Part shown: piece after piece, positions 45,661 through 56,400 of the stretch
Layout: each line of letters starts with the position of its first letter
How positions within the stretch are numbered: the stretch's first letter is position 1
DNA from: Lates calcarifer
Lineage: Eukaryota > Chordata > Actinopteri > Centropomidae
Direction: 5' to 3'
Length of the DNA: 64,000 nucleotides
Assembly: GCF_001640805.2 (NCBI RefSeq)
Contig: NC_066849.1
Span: forward strand, 25,294,250 to 25,358,249
Translations under genes and position numbers: made by a program
Notes under the pieces: model-generated
Databases searched by the model: none
The model's input: only the letters and a program-made list of their open reading frames with translations
What the model was told of the DNA's origin: nothing

Positions 45661-47559
45661 TCAGTTCAGGTTTTTGGTTGAGTATTGCTTTAATAGCAGA
45701 ATCTGATTAAGTGCGGTCCGAGAGGCTACATTATCTTACATGTCGAACAACATGCGGACACACCTAAATTTTCCTATACAGCCTGTCAGGCCCTCTGCGT
45801 GTACAGCACGGAAGCCATCCATTAGAGCGCAGCTAGGTGCTGCTCAGAGCAGCTGTTAGCCGCCTGAGTGCAGCAGCTATGACGCGTCGCAGTGGAAGGT
45901 CTCCACATCACGACCTAATCAGTCACCGGCAATCCAAACAGCACGTCAGGCGCACAGGTTTAGCAGGCGGCAGGGTTCAGCCGGAGCCACTCTGCAGCTG
46001 GTGAGCGGGACATGTTGCCTTTTAGCCTATTCTGGCACACACACACACCTGCTCAGTGTCAGGTCAGGCTTCAACATGTGTCAAAATATACAGGGGTTTG
46101 GGAATGTTACATTCGTACATAATGGGCTGCACTCTCGCCTTTTTGGCAGCGCCCTCCGCAGCGCTAACACCTGTCGCTTTATCAGAGAGAAAAGGAAAAG
46201 GACTGTTTCTTTTTTAGCTTTCATCTTTTAATTTGAAATCTATAAGCTCTCTTTGCCTTTCATCATATCCTTGTAATAACATTTTAAAGGATCAGCTCAT
46301 CCGAATGGCATAAATCATATTGATACTGATATATTCATTTGCAGAGCTAGAGGCAAGCCAGATATGTTAAGGACCATTAAATTACACAACATTAAACCTT
46401 TTAACACAAATGTGCATGTTTAACTGAAAGCAAGGGTCTTTGGTGCCAAATTATTTAAATGTGAAGTATCTAATTTCTGGCACTAGGGGTATATCAACGT
46501 TTGCTGAGCTGATAACTTATGATTCAGATGTTCAGGAGGTTTTTTAGCAGGAGCCGAATTATCCACAGAGCTCTCCTGAACTCCAAAACAAACAGACCAA
46601 GTGATTAAATCAGAAAAAAATAGTGAAAAAAAGTGTTTCAAATTAAAAATCTGTCTTTCTTCAATGCAATTTGGCGACGTTAAGCTGCTGCTAATTAAGC
46701 AACTTAAGATAACACAAGATGCTTTTTTTCATCTGTTACAATATGAAGAAAATTAATCTTAAAAATGTGGCATAAAACTGAACAAAAGCTATATAACAAG
46801 CTATAAATTCAACAATCACATATTTCACCTGAAGTTGAACATGCTCCACCATGTTCACCAGCTAGTTGTTAAGTCTGTCTGGTGCTCGCTGGCATGCAGT
46901 TGGTTTATCTGAGTTTCTTCCCTAAAACAGCTGCCTACTGTGGCTAGAATCAACGCTGATGATTCAAAACAGTAAAGTTCCTGGTCATAAAATCAAAACA
47001 AAGCTGAAAGATGCCAAAATTAAGTGAAGATGCGTTCACCTCTACAAGCAACAATATTGATTAGAGCAGCTTTCAGTCTACAGCTCTGTCTGTCTGTGAG
47101 ATTTATGCCTCTACCCCAACAGTGGAGATGAAAAGGATTTCACATGTGGTTCTTAAAACAATCAGCATGTCTCTGATGTGACAGTCTTCACTGAAGCTTT
47201 CTAACTACTTCATCCCACTGTCCCAAGCGTTACATTCACAGATTCTCCGGAAGGAAACTATTGATTTGGAGCACATGTGACGTGCTGAGTCCAAGCCTCG
47301 CCACGCCAAGATCCAAGATTAGACACCTCTCTGTCTCTCTGCCCCATACTGTGTCATGTTTCTTCTGTCTGCCCTTCTTCCTTCTGTTGTTTTAGTCTCA
47401 ATCCCAGTGCACTCTCTTAAAAAAAACATCTCTCTTCTAGTCTGTTTGAGGTTTACATGAACCTCAGTGCTGGCCTCTGCCCCGGCCTGCTGCCTACCTG
47501 CGGTCACAGTTACACTTTGCGAGAGTCAGGTTTAAGATCTCAATCCTCTTAGCGAGGAC

Positions 47560-48510
47560 TTTGTCTTTGCAGTGAAACACGCTCTGATCCCATCCATGCT
47601 GCATGGACCACATGGCTGTTAGATAGCGTGGAGCGGCGTTTGAAGCCGGCTGTGCCTGGCGAGCAGCGAGCCTGGAGACATCTGAGTGGCGCTAGCTGGG
47701 TATGTGTGTCAGGACAGGAGGGGGAAACTGATCCTCTTAGCAGCCTGGAATTGGCCCACTCTCAGGAAAGTGTCACTTGAGTTGGTCAACCTGAGAGCAC
47801 CAGGCAAGATTGTCTAGCCTTCTATCTCCTTCCCGTAGCAACCACCTCCTCCTCCTCCTCCTCCACCTCCTCCTCCTCCTACTCCTCCTCCTGGCTGGCC
47901 ATGGGAGGACTGCTGTCCTAAAGACCGTCGGTGACTGCGAGCACATGACTGTGATCTTTCCTTGATATGCTAAGTATGCCGTACTTGGCCTCCAGTCATG
48001 AGTTCAATCCAAGATGCCACACTGCCTGTTTAACCAATTAGAGTGAGCCTCTGCTGGGCAGGACCCAGACCTCCTGCTGAGAGCTGCCAGGCATTTCTAA
48101 CTCCAGCCCAAACAAATGGCACAGACTTCCCCACAAACACTTCATAACACATGCTCGAACCCTAACCTCTTTGCCTTCTCGTTGCTCCCACATGCAGCTG
48201 CCTTGATCAAAAAACCTACAGCTAGTTACCTTTTCTTTTAGGTTCTTTCTTCACCTTTCTCGCGCCACACATTCCTCCTCTTGTCTCTCTCTCTCTTCTT
48301 GCCTCCAGATGTTTCTCTAACCATGTCATGCACGCAGTGACAGAGCGCGGTCAGGCCATGTTCATTCCATCAATTTATTGAAAACAGATATAACAGGAAG
48401 AGTTCGTTCCTGTAGAGCAGCCCCCATTACGGCAATCAATAAAGAACGGCTGGTTTTAAAAGCATGCGTGGCATTTAATAGATTTCAATAAAAGCTGCAC
48501 CATTATCTCT
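47560..48510. promoter_or_regulatory. Possible conserved non-coding block, interrupted by (CCT)n
   Basis: Mostly unique, balanced sequence with GGAATTGGCCC, CTTGATATGCTAAGTATG, TTAACCAATTAGAGTG, ATTACGGCAATCAATAAAG, GCATTTAATAGATTTCAATA and AAAGCTGCACCATTATC. A (CCT)n repeat lies at 47,843-47,892. The stretch at 48,360-48,510 has the densest Hox-like ATAAA and ATTTAAT cores. Conservation was not tested. Confidence 0.35.
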
Positions 48511-49149
48511 AGAGAAAGGGTGGCATTGTGTTACAGCAGCACAACTTGTGCCATAAAAGTCACAAATGTTATAATGAGAAAACTTATAGTTTCTGGTACA
48601 TTTACTTTAAAGGCAGCCCTATGCTTTCCAAGAAAGTACATACACAAATCACTGGCGGCTGTTGTGGAAAATGTGGAAAATTTCACGGTTATGCAAGTTG
48701 GAAAACACATAAAAACTGTACTGACACAGTTATTTACCTGCTTTGGCTCGAATGGGAACCTTAAGGGAAACTCTAACTGATTCAGATACTGTTACAACAA
48801 CAACTACAGCCCTTGAACTCTCTGGAAAACGATTCAACTGTAAGTCCTAACCTCAAAACAGCCAAATTAATGGGGTCTGAGGATGGTGGTTAACAAAGGC
48901 AGATGTCTACCACCCAAGTTGGCATCCTTCATACGGTTACATCCCATCTTCTTTGCTCTACTAAAATCCATCAAAAAAAAGCATCAGGCGGTAATGCTCG
49001 ATGTCAGTGCTGACTGTGATGGAGCGAGCAGATTTCATCAACCATCCGCCGACAAATCCTTATAATTTTTGTTTTGCAAGTTAACCAGATTTTACTACAT
49101 GCTATACAGTCAGTTTAAAGGCTCCCAAAACACCCCATGCAATTATCAG

Positions 49150-49540
49150 TCTGCAGAAATGAACCCCACTTCATTAGCCGATTTTCATGTTTGCCCCATG
49201 ACAGACGAGGCCTGTCTTTGCTGTCAGCGCCACGGCTGAGTTAAGGAGCAACAAATGATTTTTCTCAGCTGGCAGAACACATAATTTATGCCACAGTCAA
49301 CATCATTCAATAAAATTACATCTTATTCGTTCTCCTGATGGGAAAGCAACCCAACTGTGTGAAAAGAAAAAAAATAAGATTAAGAGTGTCTGTGTTGGCT
49401 GAGCAGCACAATACAAAGCAGACTATCTTAAAACATTTGGGTCTGCGTGATAAGCTTGTTTACCAAGCTGGAACGCATTCTGTTGATAAGACATGCCTTC
49501 GTTTGGCCGCTCAAAGGAATGCCTAATTAATTTCAATCCA
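49150..49540. promoter_or_regulatory. Strong candidate conserved non-coding block
   Basis: About 390 bases without repeats and with many motif types: TTCATTAGCCG, CAACAAATGATTTTTCTCAG, ACATAATTTATGCCACAG, CATTCAATAAAATTAC, GATAAGCTTGTTTACC (GATA plus forkhead TTGTTTAC), and AAAGGAATGCCTAATTAATT (TEAD GGAATG next to LIM-type TAATTA). This is the most enhancer-like segment near igfbp3, about 3.5 kb upstream. Confidence 0.4.
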
Positions 49541-50859
49541 CTAAGAAAATATTTTAAAAAGAAAACATGTGAGGAAACAGTCGACTAATTTGACTGTGAT
49601 GAAGGGTGTAGTGCAAGAGGAAAAGTTTGGATACATTTTGTGTGATTTTCCTCTGTGATTTGAGCTCCTTTTTTTATAAAATTAAACACGGCTAAATTAG
49701 ATTTCTGGAGCTGGAACTTTCAGCTTGGTTTATTACGATTCACATGTTGTTTTTGCAGCACTGCCAGTCTTTTCAATCAGTTGTTGTATTGTTGTGCTCA
49801 CTTGGACTCTTACTCTCTTAAAAAATGTCAGCTGTAGCTGCAGTCACACTGGATTTCACTCCCCATTCATTTCTATGATGAACAGGGTGAGACATACTGC
49901 TACCAGCCACTAACTGACCTCACTGCAGAGTTCAAACACACTGAACATGATAAACTGAGAATTTTGAATTTGAACAGATGACTACAGATCAGATATTAAG
50001 TTTTTTCAAATTATTTTGAATCACCACAGTAGGTGTTGTGAACTGATGTTGCTAAAATCCACTTCCTGGCTCAACTTTCATCTGCTATGCATGTCATAGT
50101 TGTGCACACATACTTTTCCTGTGCAATGAGGGATTATTACGACATTAAAGGTGCTCTAACTTGACGTTTAGCTCTGATTATTTGTTACCATGCTCCAATT
50201 TACTTTGATTTTTAAGATGTTCAATCAAAATTCACTCTTGGCCTCAAAGTAAATCTTAATTCCTGACCTTTCAACCCCATGTCACACTGTTTATCTGTGG
50301 ATAAAGCTTGCTCAGTTGTCTCACAATGACACCTGAGCTATCTCCATGACAGCAGAGCAAACTACATGCGATGTAGATGAAAGCTACAGAAAAAAGCTGG
50401 TAAGTTGACCTTGAGTTAAGAATTTTTTTTGTCAAAGACGCACAGATGGGATCAAAATTCCTGGGATCAACTAAAATCCAAACATATTCTTCTATAGTTT
50501 TCTATCTTTGTGAATTGACTAAGCAGCAAAACGTCACATCTGCTGAGCCACAACCAGCATGTTTGCCATTTTTCTAAGCAATAAGTGACTTGAAAATGAA
50601 TCAATTATCAAAATTCCTGTCAGTTAACTGACTCATTAACCCTCTACCTCTTCCAACCTTCACACTGAGGTTAGTAAGAGCAACATAGGAGGTTAAAAAC
50701 ACCACAACAAGACCCACTTTAAGTGCATACTGTAGGCCAACTGTAGCAGACTGATGGACTTGAAAGTCGGCCAAGTGACAAAACGCTAAATAACAGTGCT
50801 GTCAGTGTGATCCATGGTGCACAGCCTGTGAAATGCCTGTTCTTCTGTGAAGCGATATG

Positions 50860-51130
50860 CGGGTCATAACGTGGTCAGCGAGTGCGGCGCGTGCTGATGC
50901 TATAGCTCACGTATGAAGACGGCGCATGTTGACAGCAGGGGAATTTGCAGCTTAAATCACTCGTGGAAGAAGGAAACAAATAAATCAGCCCAGATCCTTT
51001 AGTTCCCACAAAAGCCTCAAATTATAAAGTGCATTGTGCCAGTGATATACTGAGGACCGTCGCCGACTTTGTGTTTTCCAATTAATGATTTACGGCCTGA
51101 AATGTGCTGCATTGTGGGAATGTAACGCAG
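50860..51130. promoter_or_regulatory. Possible conserved block with RBPJ/ZNF143-like site
   Basis: It contains TTCCAATTAATGATTTACGG and GCATTGTGGGAATGTAA (51,109-51,125). The reverse complement of the latter, TTACATTCCCACAATGC, resembles the ZNF143 site ACTACATTTCCCACAATGC, and GTGGGAA is also the RBPJ core. It lies about 1.9 kb upstream of igfbp3. Confidence 0.35.
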
Positions 51131-52092
51131 AGGAATGTTGAGTGCGACGGCGACGCTAAAAGGGAAGGAGAGATTAATAATGAGAGAATATCAGATTCCG
51201 CGAGGCGGGGAGGACGAAGAGGAGGGTGAAGGACAAAAGTGCAGACACAAAACGAAGGCGAGATCGTTGAGTAAGATGAATAGTATCTCTTATTGCAGTT
51301 TGTTGAGGCTGCGACAGAGACGGGTCGAACATACGGTTTGGGGAAATGAGACGTGCAGGTTTGTGCCAGCAGTCATCTGATTTCATTTTATCTTTTGATT
51401 GGACCCAAACTGTCTTGAGGAAAATTACAACATACCTCACTAGAATCCAGTGCATGTGCAAGAGAAGGTGAATGTTGCATTGCACAATGTCTAATTAAGC
51501 AAAAATGTCATTAAACTTTAAGCCACCTTCAGCCAGGGAAACAGCAGCATCAGAATGAACCCTGCCACTGTTATAGCAGTGACAAAATAAACTGGGAATG
51601 TACTGTCTTCTTACAAAGAGGGCACAGTTTTCCAAAAGTGTCTTTTTGCTGAATTAGTTTAAACTGTAAGGAGGCGCTTTAGGTAAATCACACCCTGGAC
51701 GAACGGACAGACAATAAACAAGCCAAAGGTCAGAAGCTGAATATTTTAGAAAAAAATGCAGGAAGAGACAAAAAATGTCAAGTAATAAGAAAACTAATCT
51801 TAGCTGGAGACGTTTTCTCGCTATTCTGGGGGTGTTTCCTTACCCTCTGCTTGTTTTTCATAATGCAGTCTCAACACTTTTTCTGCTTCTGTGGTGGAAA
51901 TCACACAATGGCCGATACTGATTGCTTTATTTTCTCAGTGTGTACCCCCCTCTCGCGTTTGTTATTGCAGAACAGGAGGATATGCCGGACAGGGGGGCGA
52001 TGCTGAGCCTGCAGAATCTGAACATTTTCTTTCTAATAATTTGAAATCCTGTGGGGTCGAAGTGGGGAAACAGAAGGAGGGGAGAAGGGTTT

Positions 52093-52110
52093 GGGGGGGG
52101 GGGGGGGGGG
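52093..52110 (+). repeat. G18 run
   Basis: Eighteen consecutive G, then C. This is prone to assembly length error. Confidence 0.85.
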
Positions 52111-52859
52111 CGTACAGGAGAGAAGGTGCAAGATCACCAGGTCTGCTCAGGGTATGTGAAAGGTGAGCGCCGCTTCTGAAACTATTTGGGCAAAAGGGTC
52201 AGGTATGCAGTCTGGTCTGCACGTGCTCAGTAGCTGTGGCTGCTGCTCTGACTGATGTGCATTATAACACTGCAGCTTCCACAACCCCAGAACAGTAAAG
52301 CAATACCTCTTTGGCTGTGCCCACCACTGAGCGTGTGGTCACACTCACACAGAGGTTATATGTAAAGAAATTATTGTTTTAGTGGGTTAATATGGAGGCC
52401 ACCTACACACCTGCCCAGAGGAATGTTTTATCAGTTTTGCATGTGGGGGGTACCGCCATTGGCATTCACTCACATACCATTGGTGCCAGCAGGGGATGTG
52501 GCCAGTGGTGTGGAAACCTCCAGAGGTTTGGTGAACAGTCAGCACAGAAGAAACCCTCCCTGGCACGGCTCATTTCTCTCTCTGGTTGAAATCTGTAGAT
52601 GTGCATCTTATCTGTAACATAAAAGTATTCATATTACTGATCAGCTAAGAGAAATGCAGCCACATTTAAAAGCTACAAGCCATCTGCAGCTCACACAATT
52701 TGCCTGTCTTGTGTCAAGGGGACACATTTCCAGATGGAAACAAACACCTTTTTTTAGAGCAGGGGGGGTATTAAAGCACCTCAGTTAATTATTATACGTG
52801 ATTAAAAGAGTTAAATGTTTGAGCAGCTCTCTCCTCAGGCTGGATGCAGCGGTCCCTCA

Positions 52860-53061
52860 TATCGGGGCTCTCCGTTTACATTATTCATACGGAGGAGGGT
52901 GTGACTTGTTGGCTCTTTTTTCCGCCTATATAAAACGAGAAGTTCGCGTAAAAGAAAATACAGATGGAGAAGGCTAGCCGGCTCGCTGTGTCACAGAGAG
53001 TCCCCTTAAGCCTACGTGACAACTCACATACTGTCCCTTTGTGACCAGCTTAATCGGCAGA
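52860..53061 (+). promoter_or_regulatory. igfbp3: igfbp3 promoter and 5' leader
   Basis: TATATAAA at 52,927-52,934 (CCTATATAAAACG) is a good TATA box. It predicts transcription from about 52,957-52,962 and a leader of about 100 bases before the ATG at 53,062. Mammalian IGFBP3 also has a TATA promoter beside a GC-rich first exon. A 26-codon upstream frame starts at 52,964. Confidence 0.7.
52964..53044 (+). other. Upstream open reading frame in the igfbp3 leader
   Basis: ATG at 52,964, 26 codons, stop TGA at 53,042-53,044, which is 17 bases before the igfbp3 ATG. With the start predicted by the TATA box, this ATG would sit within a few bases of the cap and be used poorly. A start further upstream would make it more relevant. 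No conservation evidence. Confidence 0.35.
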
Positions 53062-53350
53062 ATGCCCGGTCTCTGTGTGCTTTGTCTCGCCGCCGTGCTG
53101 GCTGCGTTCGCCCGGCTCGTCGGCACCGTGGGGCCGGTGGTCCGCTGCGAGCCGTGCGACGCCGGGGCGCTCCTGCAGTGCAAGCCCCTGCCGAAGGACT
53201 GCGCGGAGCGGGTGAGGGAGCCCGGCTGCGGCTGCTGCATGACGTGCGCCCTCGTCGAGGGACAGGCGTGTGGAGTGTACACGGCGCGCTGCGGCTCCGT
53301 CTTGACCTGCCTGCCCCAGCCGGGGGAGAGCCGACCCCTGCAAGCTCTGC
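53060..53350. promoter_or_regulatory. igfbp3: CpG-rich first exon of igfbp3
   Basis: CG dinucleotides are far denser here than anywhere else nearby, and GC content is visibly about two thirds. This fits a small CpG island over the gene start. It also explains long minus-strand open frames, which are shadows. Confidence 0.6.
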
Positions 53351-53425
53351 TGGAGGGACGGGGAGTGTGCTCCAGTGCCGCGTCCAAAAAACTCAACAGC
53401 ATTCTCATACCGGCGCAAAAACACG
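53062..53425 (+). CDS. igfbp3: igfbp3 exon 1: signal peptide and IGFBP domain
   Basis: It starts at the ATG in CAGAATGCCCGG. An in-frame GTG at 53,041 is not a plausible start. Residues 4-17 ([14 protein letters not shown]) form the signal-peptide core. The 12 Cys of the domain are at residues 29, 32, 40, 47, 56, 58, 59, 62, 70, 77, 83 and 103. [11 protein letters not shown] at 91-101 holds the Leu residues that contact IGF in mammals. Position 80 is Val where mammals have Gly in CGSGL. The donor is GTAAGA after the first base of a codon. Confidence 0.97.
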
Positions 53426-56400
53426 GTAAGAAGAGATGTTTTTATTTGGGCAAATTATTCACTGTAGATATCTCGCTGCTTTTTTGTGCGTGTGTTGTTA
53501 TTTGGATGGATTTGACAGGCGCTCTCCCCATGAGGTGGTGCTCTTTGCTGACCAGGTCTGGGGAGTTCCCTGCTCATAGAAACACCGATTAGCGCGCTGT
53601 ACTGATAGTGGATGAGATAAAGGTGCTCAGACTGGTCTATTTAAGGTGTAAGGCAGAAAGAAACATTCGGAAAATCTGTCCTCTGCGCTGCTTTGCAGCT
53701 TGCCACAGTGTAAAACACCAACCCTGGCCGTGGGGTTTTAGAGGGGAGGTTTGACATTGCACAGTGATGTGCTGGTCTGGGTTAAACAAATCCCATAGGC
53801 TCCTGAAAGTTTTAGAGGATAACACCAGCTATTGCTTGGAGGGTTTACGCAGCAATTAATCGTTGCTTTCCCACCAGGCGGCAACTTTTTCCATGTGCGC
53901 ACGGATTTGGAACCGCCGTGCGTAAAATGCTAAATAAAATTAAAAGATTGTCGTTTGGGGATGTGCAGATTGTTTGTTTTAAGAAAGGGCAACACTGCTC
54001 CCTCTCTCTTTCTCCCTAACACACACACCCACAGGCACACACACACACACAGCCTGGCTGCCTCAAACCAATAGTTAAGGAATGCCACATACATACTGTA
54101 AGTATACAGTATTTAGCTGAGGCTGAGTGCAGACCATGTCCTTGTCTTCTGTAATGTCCTTATTTTCCTTCAAGTAAAGCTCATGGATTTTTGTGCACAG
54201 CATGAAAATATGTGCTGCTGCTTTCCTGATCCATGTGGGCCAAAACATCTCAGCTGTGTGGCAAAGAGAAGGAGGAGGAGGAGGAGGAGGAAGAGGGAGG
54301 GGGTCACTTCTCTGGGTTCCCTATAAAGCAACCAACACACACTTAAACACACAATCAGAGCCCATTATCAATGAGCACAAGCTGCACATTTTCTGCAGCA
54401 CATGCTAGTATAATATTGAGAGATCTCGTTTGCATGGTGTTTTGTGTGAATGGATGCACGCTGCTCGCACCGGTGAAACGGCACACACGCCACCTCGGTG
54501 TGAATACACACTGTTGTGTGTTTGGGCACCGCTGACGTCAGGCCTCCAGGAGCCTCTGTGTGTGTTTTCTTCTTCCTGGTTATTTGGTTTGGCCGCAGTA
54601 ATGTGTGGTGTGCGAGCACTCAGCAGTCACATTGTCATGCACACACACACATTCAAACACACACACATGCATCCAGCAACAACTTGCCCAAACTGTTTTA
54701 CTCGTCTTACTTTTTAATTTCCTGTTATTCAGTCTGAATATTTCTCTTTGTGTCATTTTATATCTGTTTCTCATCATTTGCAGCCTCTGATTCAAGAGGA
54801 AACAGAAAGAGAAATCCATCTTATAGCGCTCTTCAGGCCTGTGAGGGAGCACACAATCAATCACAGCAGAGACACACATATCAATGCATTCTCCTTTACA
54901 GTATCTCCACCACTAGAGATGGAAAAAAAATGTGGGAAATGATCTCAAGCGCCCCTGTTGGTCGTGGTGCATCAGTGCAGCCTGGTGGTTTCCACCGCCA
55001 TCAGTCCCCAGCTCCAGAGCAGCCTCTCCTCCCAGACATTAACAAGCTTTTCTCACCGCAGTTTGTGCTGTTTACCCCTGTGCCATTATACAAACAAATT
55101 GCGTAATATGTTTATCTAAAACGCCCCAGACTTCCTAGAAAGGTTATATAAAAGTTTATATTGACAATAAAAATTAATGCTTGCAGGAATTTTAAACAGG
55201 GCTCAATATTTTTGTCCTTGGTTATGGACATTTATGAACTTTTTTAAGAGTTCTGAAAACCATGCGGAGGCATCGTCGGGGTTAAAGAGCATCTGCTGCC
55301 TTCTGACTCTGCCTCGATTCAGCTGATGTTGTTGTTGACATCCATGTTGTTATTTCTAAGCTCTGGCGAGTCTGGGAGACTGTGGAGTCCCACCACGTCA
55401 CTAATTGATCAGGTGGTCACGGAGAAAGGGTGGGCTGCCAGCCTGCCTGCCCACACGAGCTACACCCCTACGTGCCCATCCGCTGCCCTCACCGCAGCTC
55501 TCGAACACAAAATCTGCTTTGAGTTAACGGTTTAAAACTGTGTTTGGGTGTGTGTGTGAGCCACTGCATGTGTGTTCCCATCATGTCCCCCCCCCGCCTG
55601 CCTTTTGCCTTTTTCGGGACATCGTCTCCAAGCTCAGTTAGCTTCTTTGGCTGTGGCCTTGTGGTGGTGTGGCAGACCAGGTGGCACATGGCAGTTAGTT
55701 TGGTCCTCTCCTATATTAGGGAGGAGTGTTTGGAGCCCCCTCCTCTCTTCCTCTCAGTCAGATGGTCCCTGCTCTGTCTGCCTTTAACGATTTGACAGGA
55801 ATCTTTGCCAGCACCACGAGCTATTAATACATCTGTTCCCTCATCTCCCACTTTACCTCTTACTGCCCTAACCTCCTCCTGTTTTAGCCCCAATCCCCCC
55901 TATTCCCCACCCTACACATATAAACATACACAACATTTTCTCCTTCACAGCGACCTTAAAAAGCCTTGTTTAGACTCAGTTCCGCTTTGTGACTCTATCT
56001 CTTGGTCTGCATGCTGTGGAAATTTGTGGATATGAAATCGTCATGTTTCTGTTTATTACTTGGCTTCATTTCTGGCTCCAAACAGCCCACAAGGCAATGA
56101 GCTAACTTTATTTCGTCTGTTTTAAACAGGCCTCTTTTAGGCAGTCAAGAATTCTCTGCTGGATTATTAAGTGCAAGAGAAGCAGACATTCAACATTTTG
56201 TATGATGGTATTTTATACAAACTGCCAACTAAAACAACTCTCTCAACGCTGATTTGTAGCTTCCGATTCAGAGTTCAAGGGGAAACGTCAGGGAAAAATA
56301 AATGATCATATTTAGCAGATTAATCTCTGGTGTTACACCTCATTTAACTGTGAAAAAGTATTATTATACAATGTCATAATTAAAGCCTTAAGACTGTTTG

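Larger units (their letters stand above)
19149..52859. other. tns3-igfbp3 intergenic region, no coding exon recognised
   Basis: About 34 kb without a recognisable gene. Repeats and regulatory-looking blocks are listed separately. The following parts hold nothing I can name: 23,060-24,780, 28,000-28,600, 29,070-30,600, 33,500-35,030, 39,200-41,490, 43,020-44,440, 45,670-47,550 and 51,140-52,090. Long non-coding transcripts cannot be excluded from sequence alone. Confidence 0.65.

Noticed and set aside
45960..46020. Possible non-coding first exon ending at a CAGCTGGTGAGC donor
   Set aside because: Only a donor-like sequence supports it. No acceptor, promoter or coding partner could be tied to it.
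53041..53061. GTG start extending igfbp3 by seven residues
   Set aside because: Vertebrate genes rarely start at GTG. The ATG at 53,062 is followed directly by a normal signal peptide.
52974..53424. Minus-strand open frames of 124 and 144 codons across igfbp3 exon 1
   Set aside because: They are mirror images of a GC-rich real exon. The + strand has signal peptide, 12 Cys and correct splice sites, and the minus frames have no domain.
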